The notes below the pieces were generated by a model. The model had not been told where the DNA came from. It made no database searches and was given only the letters and a program-made list of their open reading frames with translations. Below, one piece after another: positions 46,927-54,585 of a DNA stretch of 64,000 nucleotides (positions are counted from its first letter, which is position 1; the number at the start of each line of letters is the position of its first letter). Origin of the DNA: Myxococcales bacterium (GTDB lineage Bacteria; Myxococcota_A; Polyangia; Palsa-1104; JAEUJZ01). Made by a program: the position numbers and the translations under genes. The stretch is taken from NCBI GenBank assembly GCA_016794505.1, contig JAEUJZ010000049.1:312136-376135 (forward strand), in the 5' to 3' direction.

Positions 46927-48423
46927 TTATTCAGCCGGCACAGGCGAAGGCAGCTGCCCGGTCTTGCGGTACAGGCACAGCAGCATGGGGTACGTGTCGA
47001 CGGAATACCGGCAGGTGCGGACCGGCTCCCAGCCATTTTTGGCCATGAAGGCGTTCAGTCCGTCCGGGTCATAGCGTCGGCTGTAGTAGATCGAAAACTC
47101 GCGCTCGCCCCCGCGCACCAGTCGCACATGGGCGCGAACGTCGACGGCATAGCTGCCGGGCACCAGGCAGCTCTGAAAGTCGAGATGGTTTTCGACGCGG
47201 ACGCTGCGCAGCCCACGCACGTGGCGCTTAAATACGCCCGTCAGGAAGTCGGCCATGCGCGGCGCCGGAGCCCGCGACCCATCCGAGGCCAGGCGGTTGA
47301 AGGCGCGGTCCTTGGCCAAGATCTCGTCGGGATCGCGCGAGGGTGTAAACACGCCCGGCAGGTTGAGCAGCAGGAAGTCGCCTTCGGACAGAACCGACAG
47401 CGTATTGCGCAGGTAGCTCTGCTCGTGGTTCAGGTTCGAGAAGGTGTAGCCAAACATCGACACGATGCGTCGCCGTCCCGCCGATTGAAACAAGCCGGTG
47501 TAGCTGGGCAGGTTGTGGAAGTTGCCCTGGATGGCGTACACCGCCACGCCGCCCAGATCGCCGAGCACCTGTGCCGCATTGCGATATCCCGTGCTCAGAA
47601 GCGGCGCGCTGATGTCGAGCAGGAACAGGCGGATCTTGTCGAGCCCCTCTTGCGCCAGGTTCTGCACCAAGCGCACCTCGTCGCGCGCTTCACCGGGGCC
47701 CAGGCCGATGACATCCAGCGGTGCGTCGTGGACAAGCTCTTTGATATAGCGCACGCAGTCGGTGAGCGCCGTGTAACCGGGGCCACTCTGCCAGGCCTCT
47801 TGCGCGGTGACGGCACACCAGGCGGCGGCGCTGGCCGGATCGATGTACAGGTGCGTCTGTTCGACGTGACCGCCGCGGCCGTTTACCGACTGCACCATGT
47901 CCTGCGCCATCTGGATCGAGTCGTATTCCGGGGCAAACCAGCAGTTGCACTGGAAGCCATCGAGCACATCGTCATCGGCCGGCGCCGTTGCCAAGGCCGC
48001 CGAAGGATCGGCTCCCGGTGACGGAATGCCGAGATCCGGCACGGACTGCAGGCGCATGAGGATCTGCCGCGTGGGGCGATGGCGGCCGGTCTCTAGGTTG
48101 CGGATCGTGCTGTCGGCGACGCCGGCCAAGCGCGCAAGCTGGTCGCGGGTCAAGCTGGCTGCTTCTCGCCGCGTCCGCAGGCGGGCACCCCACTCGCGCA
48201 GGCTCTCGGCATCGCTGGGAGGCGTGATGCCCATGGTCATCGCCGGCAGCGTGCCTTTGCGCTTATAGCGGCGCTCAAGCTGTCGCTGTGCCTGGGCCAG
48301 CACGCGGGCGATGTCGTCATATACCGCTTGCTTCTTAGGGCCTGCCCACGGGCGCAGCTCCTGCGTAATTAACCGGATGGCGGCGGGCAAGACGTCCATT
48401 GGGGATAGAGCTTGATTTTCCAT
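46927..48423 (-). CDS. XRE-type HTH fused to an EgtD-like methyltransferase
   Basis: This 498-residue protein begins at ATG 48423. Residues 1-60 are helical and basic. A helix-turn-helix domain of Cro/C1 type follows (about 76-130, RLRTRREAASLTRDQLARLAG, then S-T-I-R-N-L-E-T-G-R). The rest is a SAM-dependent methyltransferase of EgtD/histidine-specific type: D-V-I-G-L-G-P-G-E-A-R-D-E, I-R-L-F-L-L-D-I-S, V-S-M-F-G-Y-T-F-S-N and Y-D-P-D-G-L-N-A-F-M-A-K-N-G-W. It could be a methyltransferase that regulates itself or a regulator that senses SAM or a small molecule. Confidence 0.8.
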   Translation of the reverse strand: MENQALSPMDVLPAAIRLITQELRPWAGPKKQAVYDDIARVLAQAQRQLERRYKRKGTLPAMTMGITPPSDAESLREWGARLRTRREAASLTRDQLARLAGVADSTIRNLETGRHRPTRQILMRLQSVPDLGIPSPGADPSAALATAPADDDVLDGFQCNCWFAPEYDSIQMAQDMVQSVNGRGGHVEQTHLYIDPASAAAWCAVTAQEAWQSGPGYTALTDCVRYIKELVHDAPLDVIGLGPGEARDEVRLVQNLAQEGLDKIRLFLLDISAPLLSTGYRNAAQVLGDLGGVAVYAIQGNFHNLPSYTGLFQSAGRRRIVSMFGYTFSNLNHEQSYLRNTLSVLSEGDFLLLNLPGVFTPSRDPDEILAKDRAFNRLASDGSRAPAPRMADFLTGVFKRHVRGLRSVRVENHLDFQSCLVPGSYAVDVRAHVRLVRGGEREFSIYYSRRYDPDGLNAFMAKNGWEPVRTCRYSVDTYPMLLCLYRKTGQLPSPVPAE

Positions 48424-48819
48424 GGCGGTGATGAATGCCACTCCTAGCACGGAGCGCGCAGTGCGCCAATACAATTTTAGAATTCGTCCCCTTTTTGTCG
48501 AATTCCGCTGTGGCCGAAAAAAGTCAGTGTCTTGGGGGTGGCCTCGATGGCCTGTTCTCGTCGCTGTGGTGGCAAAGATAGGCAGCGTGAATGGCGCTCA
48601 ATTATAGCTCTTATGAAGTAATAAAAAGCTTGAAAAGCTCTAATAAGTACGATATATATAGCGAAGTACTACTGGAGCAACATGGTTCACATAAAGCCTT
48701 CAGAGACCTGCTTCGTGTCAACTCCGTAGCTTCGTATTTTGATGTTTGTGCGCATTTGCCAGGAAATCATCAGACTGAATCCAAACTGGTAATAAAAAAA
48801 ACAAAATAAATTTGTCGAC
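48424..48819. other. AT-rich intergenic region
   Basis: The space between the HTH-methyltransferase and the AtoE gene is AT-rich compared with neighbours, particularly 48600-48820. An open frame of 72 codons (48591-48809, low GC) exists but has no recognised family and a weak ribosome-binding site, so I do not call it a gene. The region probably holds divergent promoters and may be transferred DNA. Confidence 0.5.
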
Positions 48820-48848
48820 ATGGGTAATCATGAACGAACTTTACCCAT
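48820..48848. promoter_or_regulatory. Inverted repeat at the atoE start
   Basis: ATGGGTAA (48820-48827) and TTACCCAT (48841-48848) are perfect 8-base arms separated by 13 bases. They overlap the possible start codons, so the repeat may be an operator or an RNA stem that hides the start. Confidence 0.45.
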
Positions 48849-50349
48849 CATGATGAGTCTTCGCTCTTCTTCCTCGACGGTGACGGTCGACGGTTGGCTG
48901 GCGCGGGGGGCGCTGCGCTTCGTCGGGCTGCTGGAACGCTATCTGCCGGATGCCTTTGTCTTCGCGCTGCTTTCGACGGGGGTTGTGCTGGCCGCGGGAC
49001 TGTGGAGCACGCAGGGGGCGGCGGGGCCCTTGCTCGCGGCCTGGGGCAAGGGCTTTTTTTCGCTGCTGCCGTTCACGCTGCAGATGGCGCTGGTGATCAT
49101 CACGGGGCACTTGGTGGCGAGCGCTCCGGCGGTGGCGCGCCTGCTGCACGCGCTGAGCGACGTGCCTCGCACGCCGCGGCGTGCCGTCGCGTTTGTGACA
49201 CTGCTGGCGCTGCTGTCGTCGTGGCTGAACTGGGGCTTTTCGCTGGTCTTCTCGGCGCTTCTGGCACGCGCGGTAGCCCGACGCTTCGCGGAACGCGGGC
49301 AGGCCGTCGATTATCGCGCGCTGGCCGCCGCCAGTTTCTTGGGCTTGGGCAGCATCTGGGCGCAGGGGCTGTCCGGCTCGGCTGCGCTGCAAATGGCGAC
49401 GCCGGGTGCCGTGCCCGAAGCGCTGGCCCACATCGTCGAGTGCGGTCAGGCGAGCTGTGCGGGCGGCAGCGCAGCAAGCGCAGCAGCAACGGCGGTTGGT
49501 CGTGGCCTGCTGCCGCTCTCGCATACGATTTTTCTGTGGCAGTCGCTGGTCTCGGTTCTCGTCGAGATCGTGATCGTCACGCTGGTGATGGGCTGGCTTT
49601 CGCCCGTGGGGCCACAGACGCAGACGGCACAGCAGCTGGGCATCTCGCTTGCGGAGGGCGAGGCGCTTCTGCCCGCGGCCGCGACGGCGCCGCGTCGCCC
49701 TGGAGACTTTCTAGAACACTCGCCCTGGCTCAATGCGGGGATCGTCGCGCTCGGGGGCGGGTACCTGATCGCGTACTTCGCGGCGGCGCCGCGGCTGCTA
49801 GAGGCGATCACGCTGCACTCGGTGATCATGGTGTTGTTGCTGCTCGGAACGGCGCTGCATCGCACGCCGGCCCGCCTGCAGCGCGCGTTTGCCGAGGCAA
49901 CGCCGGCCGTGTGGGGAGTGCTGCTGCAGTTTCCCTTTTACGGCGGCATCGCCGGCATGCTGAGCGCGACGCAGCTTAACCAGCGCATCGCTGACTTGTT
50001 TGTCGGGGTGTCCAGTCGCGCGACGCTGCCGCCGCTCATCGCGGTGTATTCGGCGCTGCTCGGCATCTTTGTCCCGTCGGGAGGCAGTAAGTGGCTGATC
50101 GAGGCACCGTACGTGCTGGCGGCCGCCCATCGCCTAAAGGTCCACTTGGGCTGGATGGTCGCGGTCTATGACCTGGGCGAAGCACTGGCCAACTTGGTGC
50201 AGCCGTTTTGGATGCTGCCGACGCTGGCGATCCTGGGGCTGTCGGCGCGACAGGTCATGGGATATACGGCGCTGGTCTTTGTCGTCCTGCTGCCGCTCGT
50301 GTTGCTTCTGACCTGGGGCCTGGGCTTGACGTTGAGCTATCCGCTGTAG
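48820..50349 (+). CDS. atoE: AtoE-type short-chain fatty acid transporter
   Basis: This membrane protein of up to 509 residues has about 12-13 hydrophobic helices and belongs to the AtoE/short-chain fatty acid transporter family. Seen are W-L-P-like E-R-Y-L-P-D-A-F-V-F-A-L-L at the start, W-L-N-W-G-F-S-L, Q-F-P-F-Y-G-G-I-A-G-M and F-V-P-S-G-G-S-K-W near the end, all of them family landmarks. It should carry short-chain fatty acids or acetoacetate. ATG 48820, 48850 or 48853 could be the start; no Shine-Dalgarno decides. An inverted repeat overlaps the start. Confidence 0.9.
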   Translation: MGNHERTLPIMMSLRSSSSTVTVDGWLARGALRFVGLLERYLPDAFVFALLSTGVVLAAGLWSTQGAAGPLLAAWGKGFFSLLPFTLQMALVIITGHLVASAPAVARLLHALSDVPRTPRRAVAFVTLLALLSSWLNWGFSLVFSALLARAVARRFAERGQAVDYRALAAASFLGLGSIWAQGLSGSAALQMATPGAVPEALAHIVECGQASCAGGSAASAAATAVGRGLLPLSHTIFLWQSLVSVLVEIVIVTLVMGWLSPVGPQTQTAQQLGISLAEGEALLPAAATAPRRPGDFLEHSPWLNAGIVALGGGYLIAYFAAAPRLLEAITLHSVIMVLLLLGTALHRTPARLQRAFAEATPAVWGVLLQFPFYGGIAGMLSATQLNQRIADLFVGVSSRATLPPLIAVYSALLGIFVPSGGSKWLIEAPYVLAAAHRLKVHLGWMVAVYDLGEALANLVQPFWMLPTLAILGLSARQVMGYTALVFVVLLPLVLLLTWGLGLTLSYPL

Positions 50350-50372
50350 GGCGAGCCGGTCGACGCTACAGC
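50343..50372. repeat. Inverted repeat over two convergent stop codons
   Basis: GCTGTAG (50343-50349) and CTACAGC (50366-50372) form a 7-base inverted repeat with a 16-base loop. It contains the stop codon of the atoE gene and that of the convergent SH3 gene. No T run follows, so terminator function is unsure. Confidence 0.4.
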
Positions 50373-51313
50373 AGCACGCTGCGCAGATCGGTCTTCTCAA
50401 CGACATGCTGGACTTCCAAGAACATGCGATCTGCGTCGGTGCGCAGCTCGGCTGTGCGCTGGTTGATGGGGCCCCAGTGCGCGCGACGGTTGCGCAGCCC
50501 GATGGCGGTTGATTCGACGGCAAATGCGGGGCAGGACTTGGCGAGCTCTTGATAGTCGCGGCCGTCGCCCGTGCCAAAGTTGTCCAGGTCGCCAGCCCGC
50601 ACGGTGACACCCTCGGCGAAGACCTCTTTGAAGCCGGCGGGGCGGCTCTTGTACTGACGGAACAGCGGCGGCAAGAGCGCGCTGCAGCTGCGAATATTCC
50701 AGCTGGTCTGGAACAGCCCGGCCTCGGCGGTGTCGGCAGTGACGTTGCTGGCCGAGCGATCGCGGCCTTCGCAGTAGCGGCCCGAGCTCTCGCGCATGCC
50801 CAGGCCCAGCATCAGCGTGAAGACGTGGCGCAGGGTGTCGATGCCCGTCGCGTCGTTGCTCATGCCCAGGGCGCGGAACTGCGCGGCATAGTGCGCGAGC
50901 GCGTCGGTGGCGGTGGCGGTTGTGCTGGCTTTGGCCACTTCGAGCGCTGCTGGATCGCGGTCGGCGAGCTTGTAAAACATGCGTCCGAATGAAAGGGCCA
51001 TGCCCTTTACATATCCAGTCGGTGCGCGGCCACGTCCCGGCCAATAGTACGCGGCAATGGCCGAGCTGGATGCGACGCGCAGGATGTCGTTGTACGGGCC
51101 GGTCAGATCGATGGGCTCAAGGTAGCGGTAGTACGCCCAGCCCGTGAGCGCGCCGCGCTTGATCTGGTGCCACTGCGTGTTGCCGGAGGTTGCAAGCCAC
51201 TCGACGACATCGTTTTCGCGCAGCTGATCGAGGATGGCGCCATTAGTCGATGCGCGGTCGCGAACGTTGAGAGCAATGGCAGTGACGCGTAGCGTGCGAG
51301 GGGCGTTGGGCAT
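50366..51313 (-). CDS. SH3-like and lysozyme-like domain protein
   Basis: This 315-residue protein starts at ATG 51313 (AAAGGA 6 bases upstream). Residues of about 8-72 form a bacterial SH3 domain (A-L-N-V-R-D-R-A-S, W-H-Q-I-K-R-G, G-W-A-Y). The remainder (about 80-315) includes G-L-G-M-R-E-S-S-G-R, like the glutamate-bearing E-S-S-G motif of lytic transglycosylases, then E-A-G-L-F-Q-T-S-W-N. No signal peptide was seen, so it may be exported by another route or released by lysis, or be a toxin or phage-like lysin. The enzyme activity is inferred. Confidence 0.7.
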   Translation of the reverse strand: MPNAPRTLRVTAIALNVRDRASTNGAILDQLRENDVVEWLATSGNTQWHQIKRGALTGWAYYRYLEPIDLTGPYNDILRVASSSAIAAYYWPGRGRAPTGYVKGMALSFGRMFYKLADRDPAALEVAKASTTATATDALAHYAAQFRALGMSNDATGIDTLRHVFTLMLGLGMRESSGRYCEGRDRSASNVTADTAEAGLFQTSWNIRSCSALLPPLFRQYKSRPAGFKEVFAEGVTVRAGDLDNFGTGDGRDYQELAKSCPAFAVESTAIGLRNRRAHWGPINQRTAELRTDADRMFLEVQHVVEKTDLRSVLL

Positions 51314-51484
51314 GACCGTTCCTTTCGCGGGGGATGGGGCGGGCCGGCGCCGCACCGTTGCCATGGGTGTAGAGGGCGACGCCGCCCTGCTGGCGATTAC
51401 AGCAAGGCTTGGGGCGCAGCGCCATGCTTGGCTGCGGCTGCGTCTGCCCGCGCGGTGCGGCTTGCGGTATCGTGATGCTCTGCC

Positions 51485-52252
51485 ATGTCGCATGAACGCA
51501 TTCCCGTCCCTGGGGCTGAGCTGGATGACCTAAACCTTGCGGCCCTTGACGCTTGGCTACAGCAGCGGGCACCAGCCTTGCGGGCCACAGCCTCGCTGGA
51601 AGAGGTCGCGCTGCGTCTGGGCTTGCTGGCGCGCTCGGCTCCGCGCGTTGCGCCCACGCCGGTTGGCCTGCTGCTGTTTGGGCACACGCCACAGCTTGTG
51701 CAGCCTGACTGGGGGCTAGTTGCTGTCGCTGTGCGTGGGACCACGCTGGCCGATCCGGTGCTGGTTCGCGTCGATCTGGAAGGCAACGTGGCGGCGCTGG
51801 TACAGCAGGCTCTGACCTTTGTGCGCGGCCAGGCCGAGCCAGGATCCGTCGCGAACGGTGGGCTTCCCGATGGCAGCGAGGAATACCCCGAGCCGGCGCT
51901 GCGCGAGGCTCTGGTCAATGCTCTGATCCACCGCGATCTGCGTCGGGCGGGGCGTGTGGCACTGCGGCGCTTCGTCGATCGCATCGAGATCTGGAGCCCC
52001 GGTGGCTTGCCCGAGGGGCTTACCGACGTGACGGATCTTCTGCGCGAAGGCGGCGTGTCGCATCCGCGCAACCCGCTTCTGGCTGCTGCTGCGCGCTCGC
52101 TGGGCATCGGTGAGCAGCTTGGGCGCGGCCTGCCCGTCCTGGCCCGCAGCGGCGGGACGTATGCCCGACGGGTCGAGATCCACAGCAGCCCGCGCGACGT
52201 TCTGGTGGTCATTCCGTCGCACTGGCAGCGCAGCAGCGTCGGGGCCTGCTGA
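51485..52252 (+). CDS. RecG-like ATP-binding protein (HATPase_c_4 type)
   Basis: This 255-residue protein has E-E-Y-P-E-P-A-L-R-E-A-L-V-N-A-L-I-H-R-D and R-I-E-I-W-S-P-G-G-L-P-E-G-L, the core of the RecG-associated GHKL ATP-binding domain (Bergerat fold). The first half (about 1-120) lacks the usual AlbA/RNA-binding front domain in complete form. It may be a small regulator related to the putative DNA-binding/AlbA_2 family. It is divergent from the SH3 gene and convergent with the response regulator. Confidence 0.8.
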   Translation: MSHERIPVPGAELDDLNLAALDAWLQQRAPALRATASLEEVALRLGLLARSAPRVAPTPVGLLLFGHTPQLVQPDWGLVAVAVRGTTLADPVLVRVDLEGNVAALVQQALTFVRGQAEPGSVANGGLPDGSEEYPEPALREALVNALIHRDLRRAGRVALRRFVDRIEIWSPGGLPEGLTDVTDLLREGGVSHPRNPLLAAAARSLGIGEQLGRGLPVLARSGGTYARRVEIHSSPRDVLVVIPSHWQRSSVGAC

Positions 52253-52264
52253 CCGCGCAGCGTG

Positions 52265-52663
52265 CTACGGGGCGCTTGACGCCTTGGGTCCGACGTACGA
52301 AAGGACGAGCTTGGCCAAGACTGGGACGTCGATCGGCTTGTTGAGGAACACCGACGCGCCCGAGCGAATGGCTTCGTTGCGCAGGTCTAGACCGCGCGAT
52401 CCTGTGATCAAGATGATGGGCACGTGGCGAATCGCGGTCTCGGCGCGGACTCGACGGCAGAAGGTCAGCCCATCCATGCCCGGCATCTTGAGGTCGATGA
52501 TGATGGCATCCGGGCGGGCGCTGCGCGCAAGCTCAAGTCCATCTTGCCCGTTCGTCGCCTCTAGGAACTCAAGCGCATGGCCCGCCAAGTAGACCTTTAC
52601 GACGGCGCGCGTGGTCGCAGAGTCGTCGATGATAAGGACCTTCTTGGTGGCAGACTCAGACAT
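52265..52663 (-). CDS. Single-domain response regulator
   Basis: This 132-residue receiver domain (CheY type) starts at ATG 52663. The acidic pair is in V-L-I-I-D-D, the phospho-acceptor Asp in A-I-I-I-D-L-K-M-P-G-M-D-G, the Thr in I-L-I-T-G-S and the Lys in F-L-N-K-P-I-D. There is no output domain. The partner kinase is not in the window. It may act in chemotaxis, motility or kinase relay, which is unproven. Confidence 0.92.
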   Translation of the reverse strand: MSESATKKVLIIDDSATTRAVVKVYLAGHALEFLEATNGQDGLELARSARPDAIIIDLKMPGMDGLTFCRRVRAETAIRHVPIILITGSRGLDLRNEAIRSGASVFLNKPIDVPVLAKLVLSYVGPKASSAP

Positions 52664-52762
52664 CGCTGGGCTCTTTGCGCTGAAAAATGGCTCCCCATCA
52701 TACGCGCGATTTCCGACGCGAAGCAAGGCGCAGGCCGAGACCAGCCGATACGGGGGGCTCAC

Positions 52763-54466
52763 CTACGCGGGAGCTATTGCGCGGCGAAGTGGCAGCACCG
52801 CGTTCAGGAAAAGGGACAGTGCGATGACCACCATGCAGCCGATGACGTTGTACCAAAGGAAGCCGATGCTGCTTAAGGCAAAGGTCAGAAGAACGCAGGC
52901 CTGACCGACGAGCAGTGCGACGAACACGGGCGTACCGCGCACGTGCTTTAGGAAGAAACCAACCAAGAACACGCCGAGAGTCGGACCATAAAAGATCGAA
53001 CCCAGGATGTTGACCGCTTGGATCAGGTTGTCGAGCAGCGACGCAAACGCGGCAAAGCCCATGGCCACGATGCCCCAGACGACGGTGAACAGCTTGGCCA
53101 TGCGTAGGTAGTGCTCGTCGCGTTCGTTCGGTCGAATGCTGCGCTTGTAGACATCGACGACGGTCGTTGAACCCAGGGCGTTGAGTGCGCTGGCCGTGGC
53201 GGACATGGCGGCACAGAAGATGACGGCGATCAGCAGGCCGACCAAGCCCGTGGGCAGCTGTGACTTCACGAAGGTAATGAAGATGTAGTCGGCGTCTTTG
53301 GTCTCGACGGTGGGCAGCGCTTGCTTGAGCAAGGACTTGGTCTTTTGGCGCAGCGCTCTGCTGCGCTCTTCAGCCTGACGCAGAGCCTGTTTTGCGTCGC
53401 TGAGCGCGCGTTCATCGCCGCTGTGTCGCGCCGAGAGGAAGTGCTGCAAGTGGTGCTGCTTTTCCGCAAAGACCTGGGCATGTTCGGCCTGCAGGGAATG
53501 CAGGGCCGGGGCCTGCGCAGTCTGCTCGGCGCGATGTAGCTCGGTGGTGTGAAAGAACAGCGGGGGGGGATTGAATTGATAAAAGACGAACACCATCAGT
53601 CCCACTCCCAAGATCCCAAGCTGCATGGGAATCTTTAGCAGGCCGTTAAAAAGGAGTCCCAAGCGACTCTCGGCCAGCGTGCTCCCTCCTAGATAGCGCT
53701 GCACTTGGGACTGGTCGGTTCCGAAGTACGCCAGCGCCACGAACAGACCGCCGGTCATTCCTGACCAGAAGGTGTATCGCGTATCCATGCGCGCCGAATA
53801 GTCGACGATCTGCATCTTTCCCAGGCTGCCGGCAATGTGCAGCGCATCATTTAGCGACACACTCTGCGGCAAGGAAAAGAGGACAAATAGGAACGCTAGC
53901 GCCATCCCCGACAGCATCACGGCCATCTGCCAGGTCTGGGTCTGGCTGACGGCGCGAGTTCCGCCCGACACGGTGTAGACGATGACCAGGACACCAATAA
54001 TCAGGTTGGTGAACTGCAGCGGCCAGCCGAGCACCGAGGACAAGATGATGGCGGGGGCATAGATCGACAGGCCGGCTCCCAAGCCGCGCTGCAGCAGAAA
54101 AAGGAATGCGGTGAGCTGGCGGGTTTTTCGATCGAAGCGGCCCTCCAGATACTCGTATGCCGTGGCGATGCGCAGGCGATAGTACACAGGCACGATCGTC
54201 GCAGCCAAGATGACCATGGCCAGTGGCAGTCCGAAATAGAACTGCACAAAGCCCATGCCGTCTTCGTACGCTTGTCCAGGCATCGAAAGAAAGGTGATGG
54301 CGCTGGCCTGCGTCGCCATGATCGATAGCCCAATGGTGTACCAAGGCAGATCGTTGCCGCCGCGCAGATAGACGTCGGCGGTGCGCACGGAGCGACCTTT
54401 CCATGTCCCGTACGCGACGATGGCAAAGAGCGTGGCGGCCAGGATGATCCAGTCGAGCGGCCTCAT
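52763..54466 (-). CDS. Sodium:solute symporter (SSS family)
   Basis: This 567-residue membrane protein has about 13 helices. Family signatures include D-L-P-W-Y-T-I-G-L-S-I-M-A-T-Q-A-S-A and G-T-D-Q-S-Q-V-Q-R-Y. A charged helical insertion of about 90 residues (about 320-410; H-H-L-Q-H-F-L and R-Q-A-E-E-R-S-R-A-L-R-Q-K) lies between helices and looks like a coiled coil. The gene begins at 54466, overlapping the stop of a 40-residue membrane protein gene as ATGA. The transported substrate is unknown. Confidence 0.92.
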   Translation of the reverse strand: MRPLDWIILAATLFAIVAYGTWKGRSVRTADVYLRGGNDLPWYTIGLSIMATQASAITFLSMPGQAYEDGMGFVQFYFGLPLAMVILAATIVPVYYRLRIATAYEYLEGRFDRKTRQLTAFLFLLQRGLGAGLSIYAPAIILSSVLGWPLQFTNLIIGVLVIVYTVSGGTRAVSQTQTWQMAVMLSGMALAFLFVLFSLPQSVSLNDALHIAGSLGKMQIVDYSARMDTRYTFWSGMTGGLFVALAYFGTDQSQVQRYLGGSTLAESRLGLLFNGLLKIPMQLGILGVGLMVFVFYQFNPPPLFFHTTELHRAEQTAQAPALHSLQAEHAQVFAEKQHHLQHFLSARHSGDERALSDAKQALRQAEERSRALRQKTKSLLKQALPTVETKDADYIFITFVKSQLPTGLVGLLIAVIFCAAMSATASALNALGSTTVVDVYKRSIRPNERDEHYLRMAKLFTVVWGIVAMGFAAFASLLDNLIQAVNILGSIFYGPTLGVFLVGFFLKHVRGTPVFVALLVGQACVLLTFALSSIGFLWYNVIGCMVVIALSLFLNAVLPLRRAIAPA

Positions 54467-54585
54467 CGGTACACGCGGGAAAGCAGCGACAGCACAGCGA
54501 TCAAAAGCGCGGTGCTGCCCAAGACCAGGGCGTACATTTGCGCCCAGCTACGCAGGATGGGAGGCGGTTGGTTATCGGCTGCCAT
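54463..54585 (-). CDS. 40-residue single-helix protein coupled to the SSS symporter
   Basis: This micro-protein (MAADNQPPPILRSWAQ, then a hydrophobic helix near 18-36, and a basic end S-R-V-Y-R) starts at 54585, 14 bases inside the end of the PIG-L gene. It ends as ATGA into the symporter start. The compact coupling suggests translation together with the symporter. Small partner subunits are known for some SSS transporters (DUF4212 or MctS type), but this one is shorter. A role as a small subunit is inferred. Confidence 0.7.
   Translation of the reverse strand: MAADNQPPPILRSWAQMYALVLGSTALLIAVLSLLSRVYR

Noticed and set aside
48591..48809. 72-codon open frame in the AT-rich region
   Set aside because: No recognised family and a weak ribosome-binding site, so not called as a gene.
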